64,000 bases of DNA from Sympetrum striolatum. Lineage: Eukaryota > Arthropoda > Insecta > Odonata > Libellulidae. Shown one piece after another: positions 11,796 through 23,040 of this stretch. The translations under genes and the position numbers were made by a program. The stretch spans positions 24,110,562-24,174,561 of the forward strand of contig OX388347.1 in the NCBI GenBank assembly GCA_947579665.1, written 5' to 3'. The number at the start of each line of letters is the position of its first letter. Positions within the stretch are counted from its first letter, which is position 1. The notes under the pieces were generated by a model, which saw only the letters and a program-made list of their open reading frames with translations, was not told the origin of the DNA and ran no database searches.

Positions 11796-12980
11796 GATCC
11801 ATGTAGTAAATAGTCTCGAAAAAATCAAAGTAATTTCATAATTAAAGCACTAATTTAAACAAATTTCTTTATTTTATATATAATTTTAACATACACGTAT
11901 TTTAAAGCAATAATTTTACATTTCCGGGAATTGTGGAACATGCTAACTCTGTAATGAATAGATGCTCAGTGAAATCTGAAATTCTTGCTGGCGTCGCATA
12001 TTTTGGGTACACGTTATAATGGCACAATTTATCAAGGTTTGTCACTTCTCCTTCAGCAAACCTTGTTTTTCGTATTATGTTTTTATAAAAACGAATGGTA
12101 AAGAAAGTAAGAATTTTCTTATGTGACGAAGGAACACTTTTTGTGAGGAATATCATTATAAATTAATGTTTACAAAGAAACCCGCAACTTAGAGGGGAAA
12201 AGCTCATAGAGATGAGAGAAAAAATTCAGTTCGAAAACTCAAAACTCAATGAGACTCTATAATGGGCTACCATAGGAATGCATGATTTAGAAAGATACAC
12301 TAACAAACAAAGAAAAACACTTGACGTGAATAGGATGAAGCTTAGACTCTTTTTAACATTTCCTTTATACTGTGTTCCTCTATTTTGTCACTATTGTGAG
12401 AGGTGACTTGATAGCCTAATGTATTTAGGATTTTATTAGATAATTAGAAAATATTTTTATTTCTTATTTATTTTTGTAATTATCTCAATATATAAGTTTG
12501 AGGCAATTTATTTTGCCATGAGCATGTTAGTAAAGCTGATTTTTTTGATGAAAAATAGCAAAGTCGCTTTCTTTCGGCAGCTTCTCTATTTTTATTTGCT
12601 TTGAGACGAAAAGGGCGTATTTAAGATCGACCGTGAAGAAATTTTAATTCTTAGGAACCTTCCATTTTTTATTCGTTATTTTCTAGGGGCGATAAAGTAA
12701 TTTGAACGAGTTTTAATATAAGAGCTCCACGCAAAATTTTCACGCAATTTTATTGGTTCCCTCTTTACATGGCGGAATATATCGTTGTCAAAGTTTTTGA
12801 GGTGCTCTTGCTATGATTTTGAAAAAATACAATAAGCTGTTACATTGGGAGAATCAGTGAGTATTCAAGACAAATTAGGTCAGAATGGCTTCATACTATG
12901 ACTGTTACATCGGATTGTAGTACTAAAATGAATTAAGCCCACCTGTCAATAATTTCGATTAACCTGCGAAGTGGAATTGG

Positions 12981-14080
12981 GAGGAGATGGAGGAAGTCTT
13001 ACATTTGAATCTGCTGTATGCTAATCATTATTAATTGGATAGTACTTGTAGAAGAGACCCGAGCGAACAAGTCTGGGAATTTGAGGATGTGCTCGTCAAG
13101 GAGAAGAGAAAGTCAGGAGAATAGGATTAAAAGGGATGCCTCAAGGGGTGAAGGAGATGACGCGAAGGAAAAGCAGAGAGGGAATCGAAGAAATATCTAA
13201 TTGGAGACAGAGAGGGAAAGCGGAGGAAATCTATTTGACGCTGAAGTATGCGAGGGTTTCCAAGTTGCGACTGGATGGCGTTTGAAGATGGCGAAGAGTT
13301 GAAAGAGGGAAGTTGGAAGGAATTGGCGAGTTACCCAGAGAAATTTCGGGGGTTCAAAAGACAGGAATGCTGGAGACGAAATTTAGAAAAACTGCTGCGG
13401 TATGGAGCGATTCCAGGATCTTGTCGCGGGAGTTATGCATGAGGCGGGGATGCTCCACGGGATGTAATTGATTAAATGAGGAGGAAGACGGTAGGTGAGC
13501 TTCATGAAGAGGTCGCAAGGTGGCGAGGCAGGGATGCGAGGATTCGGGGACGAAGATGGAAAGAATCGGGGAGGGGTTTGAAGAGTGCGCGAGAAAGGGA
13601 AGAACGAAAGGAAGGATCGGAGGAGGGAAAATGGAAAGCTCCCGATTGGCTGAAGCTGAGGACGTCAACTCTCCGAGATGTAATTACGATTCCAAAGTGA
13701 GTGTGGGGGGCCTTTACCACTCTCCGCCCTCTTCCTGCCTTCTCTCAAAGTCGCTATTCCTCCCACCTTGATTCTCTCTACCCCACTTTTCATCTCTCTC
13801 GAAAACTCTTTCTCTTGCACCACCGTCCTGTCACAGACTCCCTGGATGCGTTCCCTGCCGTGTTGATGGATCTTCTTCCTCCGGTTTGAGGCCAAAAGGT
13901 GGTCGATGTCTTCAAGTGGCAAAGCAGGGGGGCGTGTGCCTCAGGGTCTCATCATGGAACCAGCTTTGTTTCCGACCCGCAGGTGAACGAATGAGCGACT
14001 CTTCATGAGGAAGTTTTGCGAAATTAATCTCCTACCCCCTCTCTCTCTCTCTTCTCTTGGCTGAGTGACAATCTAGAGTC
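12981..14080. other. GC-richer island 4 with purine-to-pyrimidine switch
   Basis: The plus strand is strongly purine-rich from about 13,000 to 13,690, then abruptly pyrimidine-rich to about 14,060. Translatable stretches on both strands are Arg/Glu/Lys/Gly-rich on one strand and Ser/Pro/Leu-rich on the other, as expected from the composition alone. No domain was recognised. Confidence 0.5.
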
Positions 14081-16232
14081 CCTAAAGAATGTAAATTGAG
14101 AAATATTAATGATGGTGGTGAAAGCTTTGGTCTTTGCAAATATTTCATGGAGGTGCCACTAAAAATCGTGGAGGGAAAGTTGTGCGAAGCTCAGCGTCCC
14201 TGTTTTGTTTTCCTTCTTCAGCTAATATCCTATGGGTGAGAGATCCCCTGGGAAAAATCTTCTAAAACGTTACATAAGCACTAAAAATAGTAGAAACTCG
14301 TATTTGTCGATTTAAGAAATTTATTATATCATTTATAAATTCCAATTATTTTGATTCTTTCAATCGATTCACAAAACTACATTTCATCTTAAATTCAGTT
14401 GTTTAAACCAAGATAAAAGATTACATTTACCTACTTGGATTACTCATAATATTTTCCGTCTCCTTAGTAACCCCGATATTTTAATACTCGTTGTAATTAC
14501 CTTAATTGTAATATAAATCAATTCTGTGATAATTTCATGATATTCTTTAGAGATTTCTTACTACTCTAACGCGAGTAAAAATATGCAGTATGAAGATTTA
14601 GATCAATGAATGGAAAAATGATAGGATCGTAATTAACTCTTAAGTCAATCGTTGATGGTAAAAAATTAAAACTAATGACCGGTCCGCTAGTCTTCCTAAT
14701 TTTTTTCAGTAGATAATTATCTAAGAAAAAGACTTTCAGGCGGAGATGCTCTAACTTATCCTACGCATTATACAATTGAAAACAAAAAAATATTTGTCTT
14801 GATAAGATCCTTATTGTTTTTCTCGCTACATACATTAAAATAGCTGTGTTGAAAATACTAAATTGTTCTACGAAAGGGATTTTGTCTAATTTTAGTTGCT
14901 GCGTAGCTAACGAAACTTCTTGATTACCCTCCGAGTCTAATTGCAAACCAGAATTAAGTTTCGTATAACAGAGATGGCGGAAGCTTCAGATTTTAGTTTG
15001 GTTACCATAATATTCCTGATATTTTATCACAGATATAAGCTGAAAGCGTCGCAATATTGAATCCTTGAGTTTTCCAGCACCGAAATCTCAATTTAGCTTG
15101 ATTAATCATTTTATTCTTTGTATATTGCTATTATTTTATCAACTTTTATGTATTGTTTATTTTATTTTCTATTTTTATTTAATTTGATATTTTTACTCTA
15201 ATATATATTTTTGTTTTATTGTTTTTTTTTTTAATTTTACTTATGAGTTTTATTATTTTATAAAATTATTATCATTGTATGCTATAATTTCATTTTCATT
15301 ACCTTGAGTTCAAAATTCATAATTTATTATAAAGAAAATTTATTTGTTAGTAAATTTGAATTGACAGTAAATTTTTGCAATGGTATTGTAATGGAGTTGA
15401 CGGCTATTTGATTTCTTTTGCAGAAAACTTCGGTGGTTGCTTAACGAGGAGAAAGATATCGAGACTCTGTTACCTAGAGCTCTCGTAAACGAAACGAAGT
15501 ACTCTCTCTTATATTTCATATTTTTCGGAGACTCCTGACAAAAATGTGAGACGTCGATTTGCAATGAATGATATTAGGTCCACATTTGGTTGTATAGACA
15601 TAGCAGCTTTTTAATTATAAAGGACAAATAATGTTTCATTTGATTGAAGATGATGAAGCAAAGAAGTACCTCTTTTATTGGCTTCTAATTGCTACCTTTA
15701 CATTATTTCCCCTTTATTACACACTTAACTGCTTTTATTCCAGTAAGATTTTATCGATTTTTGTGAGTGAATCTTTTTTCTTTCATCTGTCAATCAAATA
15801 TATTTATTTCCTATTTTCTTAATTTTAACTTGTTTTAGAATAAAATATTGTTCGTAAGGTAGCGATAAAAATAAAAGGTTGATGTATTCCAAGCATAAAA
15901 ACATTGAAATTTTTCCTTAGGAAATTGATGAAAATTACCTAAACCGAAATTAATACATTTAATCTATAAATTATGAATTCAATTACATGAAAGTATTTTT
16001 TTAAATGTGAACGATAGAAAAAAATCCTCGAATCTTGCAATATAAGAATATAATTTGAAAAGGTTTAGCTCTCCACTAATACTACTTTCTTCCCAAAAAA
16101 GATCTTGAGTGAGTTGATGCACAGTTTTCTCGTTTTTGTTCGTCTAGGTCAAATTTTTGTTTACTGTGGATTGTTTTGAATAAACATATGCTGTTGTTCA
16201 CCCATTTCAACTAGATCTTAAATGGGTTTCAG

Positions 16233-16340
16233 GGGCTCCCGGATAGTCATGTGGACAGCGCAATTTATATATAAATAGTCATATGGGAGCAAATTTTCGG
16301 AGAGACCTAAGCCGTCGAACCACTTTTAACAATACTATTA
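16233..16340 (+). repeat. SINE copy with internal deletion
   Basis: The head GGCTCCCGGATAGTCATGTGGACAGCGC and the body ACCTAAGCCGTCGAACCACTTTTAACAATACTA match the intact copy at 35,003-35,138. The B-box half of the tRNA head is replaced by AT-rich sequence. It ends in a short (ACT)-like tail. Confidence 0.65.
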
Positions 16341-16953
16341 CAATGGATTACAATGGATGGCTTTATCTTAAGGACAAGTTACATAGAATAGAAGACTAGT
16401 CCCAAGGTCTCCAGAATTAGGAGTTATTTATTACAAAATAGTATTTTAAAAAAACAGTATAAGCATATAAAAATATATATTTTAAATTTTATGTCATTCC
16501 TCTTTTAAATTATTTGAAGAATATGTGAATCGCTTAAGAGGATAACTCTTCAAGAGAATCATTTGAAATTTAGATGGAGAAATTATCATCTATAACTAGA
16601 TCCAAATGAAAGTTATCAGTGAACATATGTAAAACATTGATTTAATCAAAATTACGCCATTATCTCAAAATTGGTAAGCTTGATTACTGACCTGTTTGTG
16701 ATATATCTTGGAAGAAAAACTTCTGTCGTATTAAAATTTTCGATTTATTTTTTTGATGCAAACGACTCATTTTGTATTCTTATAGTCCGATTCTCCGAGT
16801 TCATTTATCTAGAGAAGAAATCATGCCCATCAGCAGTATGATGCAATTTACAGCTCAAACTAGTTTAGAAATCGCAAGAGTTCTAGATGTTTTACATGGG
16901 TTGTTTTATTGCAACCTTTTGCAACAGATCACTCCGAAATTTTTAATTAATTT

Positions 16954-17070
16954 ATTTATTGACGACTTAATTGGGCGAAATTGGGACTAGAAAGTCCCAA
17001 ATTCCATTTAACCCTTGTACATATACATAAATACATTGCGAATGGTTATGAAATTACAAATAATTATTTT
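16954..17070 (-). repeat. LINE 3'-tail-like repeat with hairpin
   Basis: On the minus strand it runs TTGTAATTTCATAACC, ATTCGCAATGTAT, AGGGTTAAATGGAA, then a TTGGGACT...AGTCCCAA hairpin and GACGAC. The inverted copy at 35,961-36,084 matches along nearly all of this length. A terminal hairpin plus simple repeat resembles the 3' end of a non-LTR retrotransposon; no coding part is attached. Confidence 0.65.
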
Positions 17071-17240
17071 TTAATATCCTCTATGTGAAGATTTTCCTGT
17101 GAACTTAAGACAATTGTAGCCCATAATGCATCCAAGATAACTGCCAACATCTACCTATAATTTGAGGAACTTTATGTATTTCCTATTAATGATATGAATA
17201 AATTAGAATGATGTGATCGTTTATTTTCTTAATTCCCCTT

Positions 17241-18060
17241 GGCCTGATTTACAGTTATTTCAAAGAACCTGCGAGTTGGCACGTGTTCGCGACGTAATAA
17301 GATGTAAGTCGATCCTTCACCTAACCCTCGCAGGGGGGTGGATCTCCAAGAATGCAGAATTAAGACCATTTCTTCCCCTAATTACATCACTTGGTGTTAT
17401 TGTTATCGAGCCCCGATTGGCACTCATCCGAAGCGCCGGTTCGTTCGATTGCGAAGCCCCCGCTCTATCCCCTCTTTTCGACTTAATCCGAAAATTTCAA
17501 CGCGGAAAAGGTTACACGTGCCTTGCTGCGGGGCACGAATGAAATATCGGATGGATCCCGTCCAAAGTTAGAACAAATTCGAATTCCGCGTCTCCTCCCA
17601 CTCACCTCGTGTTCCTTCCCTAATACCGCGCTCCTTTATTCCGCTTTCCTCATCAGCAACTCTTCCATCTTCCTCCGGAGTGAGGGCAAAATGAACAGAT
17701 TCTAATCTCGGGGGGAGGAAGGCTCAAGGTATAGGAGGGGGCCGTGTTTCAATTATTGGAGGGTGCTCTCGGGTCGGGAGGGGTATGCCGCCATGGCTGC
17801 TGTGAATATGAGAGATAAGGAGGACTCTAAAAGTGAGGCTGTTGGTTTAAGGGCGGGAGTTTAAGAGAAAAGGATGGATAAGTAAGGGTTTGGGAAGAGT
17901 TGGATGGAATTAAGGGGCGGAGGGAATTAGATAAAGGAGAGGGCTGCCGCTGTGGTTTATAAAGGAAGTTTAGCATATATATTCCGAGGGGATTCTCAGC
18001 TACATAAAATGAGGGTTTTGTCTTCCTCGGAAGAGAAAGGTCGGGGGAATTATATTTCAT
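17241..18060. other. GC-richer island 5
   Basis: Balanced composition with two CACGTG boxes (17280-17285 and 17515-17520). From 17,700 onwards it is purine-rich. A plus-strand frame is open from 17,213 to 17,542 (109 residues) but resembles no family I know and has no supporting splice structure beyond a possible GTAAGT at 17,304. Confidence 0.45.
17793..17864 (+). CDS. possible small ORF with strong Kozak context
   Basis: The ATG at 17793 is preceded by GCCGCC and followed by G, an optimal vertebrate-style and acceptable insect start context. It opens a 23-codon frame beginning MAAVNMRDKEDSK and ending in TAA. The peptide is hydrophilic with no recognised domain. It could be an upstream ORF, the start of a first exon, or chance. 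No clear splice donor lies inside it. Confidence 0.2.
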   Translation: MAAVNMRDKEDSKSEAVGLRAGV

Positions 18061-18900
18061 AAGCACCGAGCCAAGTATGTGCTCAGAGCTTTGCTTCTTC
18101 TATTGGAAAATGTCGCAAAATTATCGAGGCTCCTTTCTACGATTTTGGCACCCCTATCAAGTGCAAAACATTCAGATGCCTTCGGTATGATATGTAGATG
18201 GCTAATTAGCACATATTTTGTCATCAGAAGATACTCCAAAGAAGCGTATTCACAGCGCTCTAATTATATACCTAATACATTTGAAGTAAGATATCAGCTT
18301 TGATGCTTGACATAGTAATATTTGATTTTTTCATCCTCTATCATTTACTCATTAAAAATGAATTATAGTCAACATCTTGAAGTATCTTAATTGCACGTGT
18401 GATAATACCCAATAATTTTCTAATAATGATACATGGCATGGTAATGATAAAGTATTAAAGATAATAATGATAGTGTGCGAAACCTAGTATTATCAAATAG
18501 TAATTGTAGTGTTCTCACATTTGAAAAGAATTTTACACAAATTTACGAATGAGATGTCTATTTGATCCACAATTGTAATTTACGACTGATATGGTATTAC
18601 TGAATCCCTAAATAACTAATTTTAATTTTCATACAGCATGCACTGATAAATGAGATTTGGCACATTCCAAACATTAATGAATAGTTAGAAATTATTTCCT
18701 TTCCATAGTTTATGTTTACATTTACGTATTATTAATACGATTGTAAATGAAAATTTCTTAAAAGCCATATAAGTTCTCTTTATAAATTGGCTACGTTTCA
18801 GTATAGGCATTAGTTTTGATATTTTAACATTTATTAATAGTATAAGAATCAATTGTAAAGATATAACTCAAGACTTCGCGATGGCAACTGTAATTTCACG
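18061..18900. other. AT-rich desert
   Basis: Nothing recognisable as gene, RNA or mobile element. Confidence 0.55.
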
Positions 18901-19700
18901 AAGGAACTTGCGAGAATAAATCCATATCCTTGAAGATTGTCGTTGGTGTATCCTTGTTTAGTTTGTCATCCAAAAGCTTCGCATCCCTTCTCTGTGTATC
19001 AAGAGATTGTATTTGAGGATAAGACCGAAGGAATTCGACTCGAACGAGCATCGGTTAAGGGGATTGTGGAAGAGATTGGCAAGGATTGGAAGGAAGGAGG
19101 TGGAGCGAAGGAAATGGGAGAGTCAATATGAGAGGTCGTTCGTTTGAAGATAGGAGGGGCATCTTTCCCTATCATTTCTGCCTCCAATTTCCCTTCTTCT
19201 TTTATACGCCATAGACAGAGATTGAAGATGAGGAAAAGGCAAGAGAGCCGCTTCTCTTAAGAGATCGTTCGATAGCGCGGTCCTTTGGAGACGAAACATA
19301 TCTCGAGAAACCACTCGTTCCCAGTAACGGAATTGCATCTTCTCTTAGGAGGTTGTTGAAGCGTGTGCTCTTCTTGGAAATTTTGGACTCATCCCCTTTC
19401 TCTCTCTATCTTTACCTCTCTCTCTCTTATCTATTTCGGCGGCGTTCCTCGCTCTCTTCATCTCATACGTCTCCTCCGGTTTCGCGTGACGTCACTTCCT
19501 TTCCTCGGCTCTAGAATTTTCCGCCCTCATTCCCGATGCGGGCATTTTTCCGCAGACAGACGTACTTGTCTTCCCGCGGTTGCACTCCAAATGGAGGATT
19601 TCAACTGCATTCATGCAGTAAGAGCGGTCGGTCTGATTTTATCGGGCTCTCTTCGTTTAATTCAAAGTAATGCAGATGCCAAAATTAATTACGAGAAACT
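18901..19700. other. GC-richer island 6 with CRE and CT tracts
   Basis: Purine-rich to about 19,250, then pyrimidine-rich, with CT repeats near 19,395-19,430. It contains a perfect TGACGTCA (19487-19494) abutting CACTTCC, an ETS-like site. No convincing coding frame. Confidence 0.45.
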
Positions 19701-21780
19701 CCTTTGAACTAACATTGCAAATTAATTACTTTAAAAAGTAATTATACTGGTATTAAGTTGGATATTAATTTTTTTAAGCTTAACAAATATTTGGCTAAAT
19801 GAAGACTAAAATAAAGAGGCAAGCCAAGGATATAGATATTTGGCCTTTACGCATGCTGTTATATAGTTTTAATCAAATAGTTTAATCAAAAACAGCCTTC
19901 ATTCCTTTTTTATGGTATCTTAATCAATAGTTGTTTAATTAGTATGGAGTTTTAATTCAGTAAATGCGCCAAAATATGATGATATGATAATTTAAAGAAA
20001 GAATTGGGAAATTATATTGATGTATTACTATTAATATTATACTTCTGTGAAATCTCCAAATATTTTATTGTAAGATACTGCAAGAGAAATTTTATATTCC
20101 CCTCTACTTCCTTTTATTTCATTTTATTCCTATATCTTTGAATTCCTCATTCATTTGATTGACGTATTGGATATCAGTTTTGAATTGCTTACTCCATCTA
20201 TTATTCATAATTTATATGTAATTCATATTTGGAAGAGGAAATGTAATTTTCTTCTGTACAACGAATTATCAACTAAGTGATTAATATCATATATGTTACT
20301 TCTTTCGAAGTTCACTTCATTATCACCATAGTTTTGGGTTAATTATATAGTCGTTGAAGAATTTAATTTGAGTAATTTGTGTGGGACAAATAAAACGGAT
20401 TAGAACTGATTTATCATTTTGCTCGTATAGCTTTATTGAGGCTTAATTAATTAATTAAAATTAATTAAAATAGAGAATGAGCAGTGAAAGAGATCTCAAC
20501 TTGATTTCATACTTGTCATTTCTTCGAATCATTATTTCGATCCGTTACGCGGCAGTCTTTGGCGGCTAGGTCTAGCCGAGAAGGCATTAATGTTGGAGAC
20601 AAGTGGTCAGAGAAGGGGCTCTATCGCAGCCCATTGATGGCTCTACATCCACTTCGCCTCCATTCAGAAAGCTACTCATGATGATGCTGCGTTAAAATCG
20701 AAAAAACAGCACCCTAACCGCAGCTAATTAATCAGGGGAGCATATTTGTTAAGATGAATTTTAAGGCTATTGACTTATTGGTATTCAATATGAGATATGT
20801 TACACCTTGTCATATTATTCCTGAGACCACTTTCTCTAAAGCGGAGAGCGTTACCCACTCGGATTTCATTGGCTCTAAACAATAAAAAGTCTAAAAGCAT
20901 GACAATTAACCAGCCGAAGAAGTTACAAAAATACGACTTGCTATTATCTAATGCTATATCACTAATCCAAGCAATTTTGAAATAAAATATTTATTTACTT
21001 TATAAAATAATAGAAGGTGTTGGCAAAATTGCTTGGAATAAGAGATTCATCGAGTAACTTTTCATCGTTGAATGGTTTCACTATATTAGTCCCCCCGTAA
21101 CATTAGCTCTTGATTGCTAATCTTATAGGTGGCGAATTTCCGACCGTCCTTCTGGCTGAATGCTTTACTCACAGATTGATTTCATAGTTACCTATTTCCA
21201 GAAGAGGAATCTACAGCCATTGAATTTAATGTCGATATTCGTAGTCAAGAATTCATAAAAGTAATTTTCAGATTTCATAATAAGGACATAAAATTCATTT
21301 CGTAAGAAATTTCCTTGGTATTTTATATTTTGACGTCAAATCGTCCTTCTTTATCCTTACTGCTTTTACGTCTTTGAAAGACTCAATTCTAATAGTTTGT
21401 AAATATTGCGACATTCATTTTACCTAATTTTTTATTTGAGTTTCCTCCTGTTTCCAGATTTTCTAGAGGACTGGAGCGAAAGCACTTCTCTTATCGTCAT
21501 CATATTTTTCCAGATAACTCTTATTGGGGTCGTTACTTCATGATTTACCTAAATTACGAAATCGTTGGTTTACCATATTCGTGAAAGTTCTTATTTGAAA
21601 ATATTTACTCAGCCTTTTTCCCATGATTGACACCGTATCTTGTGGTAATTCAGATCGAAATTTTGCACTTATTTTCGTGTATACGTCGTAAAAAATTCTA
21701 TTTATACTTCATTAAATTAAACCGAAATTACTCGGTGAATTTACAATGTCCTCGTAAGAACGAAATTTCACATCGATGAC
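19701..21780. other. AT-rich desert
   Basis: No gene found. A balanced patch at 20,535-20,740 is unassigned. One TGACGTCA palindrome lies at 21,331-21,338, outside any island. Confidence 0.5.
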
Positions 21781-23040
21781 ATGAATTTCCTCCGCCGGCA
21801 AAACGCTTCCCTCCTCGACCCAAATGCGTCACATTTTAACGTCCTAACAAGCTCTGCGAAATAAGACGGTCAACTCGGAGGAACTTTTCCGTTACTTCGC
21901 CACCTCCTGTCCTCCCCCTCCTCCAACGGAAGAGGAGGAAGACAGAGAGGGGTCTCTGCTTCCGCGGTCGACTTGTCGCATTTGTCAGTGTATTTAACGG
22001 CGACCGAACACTGCCGAGGAGAGACCTTTTGGAGCAAACTTCTGCGTTTGCATCCGAGGGAGCCTCTCGTAAGGGAAGCACATCCCTGCGGAGGGGAAGG
22101 ATGCAAAGAAGGGAAGGTTGAAAATAGTGAGGGCAGATAGGAAAGGGGGTGAAGAAGCTGGGGGATGTTAAGAGGGGAGAAAAGGAGGCTGCGTAGGCGG
22201 GGGAAAGGATTCCTGCGATAATTCCCTGCCGTCTCGGAGGCGTTTCATTTGAGGAGGCAACAAGGAAGGCGACCAATCATCGTCGACTTTGAGAATTATG
22301 GCTCCGCCGGGTTTTCTCCCTTTGTGAGTGTGTGCGTGGCTGAGGGGGTGGGGGCCAAGGAAGACGGATCTAGGAGTTTTGGAAAGGGAGGAAGGATTGC
22401 CGTGAAAGTTGCGGAGTAGGGGTCCCTTTTCCAAAATAAGGAAGTCATTACTTTTCCGGGGGGTTGGGAGTCCCGCAAGGGCTAGGGTTGGGCCCGTAAG
22501 AGTTTTAGGTGAGAAAAGAGGAGATAGGGGAGGAAAAGGAGCGAAGGAGGGAATCTGGAAACGGTATGCCGTTCATTGCTTCGCCTGGGTGTGTCAGGTT
22601 GCTTCAGAAATGGAGGCGGTGACGTCAAAAGTTTTTCCGAGGAGCGTGGCATGATTGCCTGCGAATGTTTCCGGTCGTGCTCACAAGTGCATTGGGTTTC
22701 AAACTGTTCAAGGTTCCTCCCTTGGAGGAGGTGGGGTGGGGGTGTGTCGGGGGAGGGTTTTCAGGAGACGACGTTTCCTACCTATGCAAATGATGAGAGC
22801 TTCTCCTAGGTTTGAATATTCCCTGCGACGGTTGCTTCCACGGAACGCAATTCGTAGATGCGAAATCAGATCTGAAGAGAAATTGGAAGCACGTCGTGAT
22901 TAGGAGGGAAAAATCGGAGAGAGGAATGGCAGAGTGCTACATCTTTACGGCCATATTGCGGAGCAAATTTCTGAGCAGGGTAGAACAAGAAAGGCGGAAT
23001 GCTTTATTCAAATCGATATCCGGGAAGCAGTGATTTATTT
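21781..23040. other. GC-richer island 7 with CRE and G-quadruplex motif
   Basis: Pyrimidine-rich to about 21,960, then strongly purine-rich. It contains TGACGTCA at 22620-22627 and a plus-strand G4 motif at 22733-22757 (four G runs of 3-5 with loops of 1, 6 and 1). Long open frames on both strands are compositional and overlap one another. Confidence 0.5.
22733..22757 (+). other. G-quadruplex-forming motif
   Basis: G4-T-G5-TGTGTC-G5-A-G3 satisfies the usual four-run rule with loops of 1-7 nt. Confidence 0.7.

Larger units (their letters stand above)
9451..12980. other. AT-rich desert with decayed repeat tails
   Basis: No gene found. It contains two degenerate copies of a LINE-tail-like hairpin (9861-9915 and 11744-11795), an 8-bp inverted repeat ATTGACCC/GGGTCAAT at 10,041-10,071, and a more balanced patch at 10,860-11,060 of unknown nature. 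Confidence 0.5.
14081..17240. other. AT-rich desert with SINE and LINE-tail copies
   Basis: No gene found. A T-rich run lies at 15,105-15,260. The SINE relic at 16,233-16,340 and the LINE tail at 16,954-17,070 are listed separately. Confidence 0.55.

Noticed and set aside
13018..13922. Multiple mutually overlapping frames in island 4
   Set aside because: They follow the purine/pyrimidine composition on both strands and have no recognisable protein features.
17213..17542. 109-residue frame in island 5, with a possible exon from 17,254 to 17,303
   Set aside because: An acceptor-like TTTACAG and a donor-like GTAAGT exist, but the implied exon is very short, in-frame context is unrecognised, and no partner exon was found.
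21836..22434. 146- and 88-residue minus-strand frames
   Set aside because: Pro/Ser-rich translations of a GC-rich skewed island; no domain and no codon bias distinct from the surroundings.
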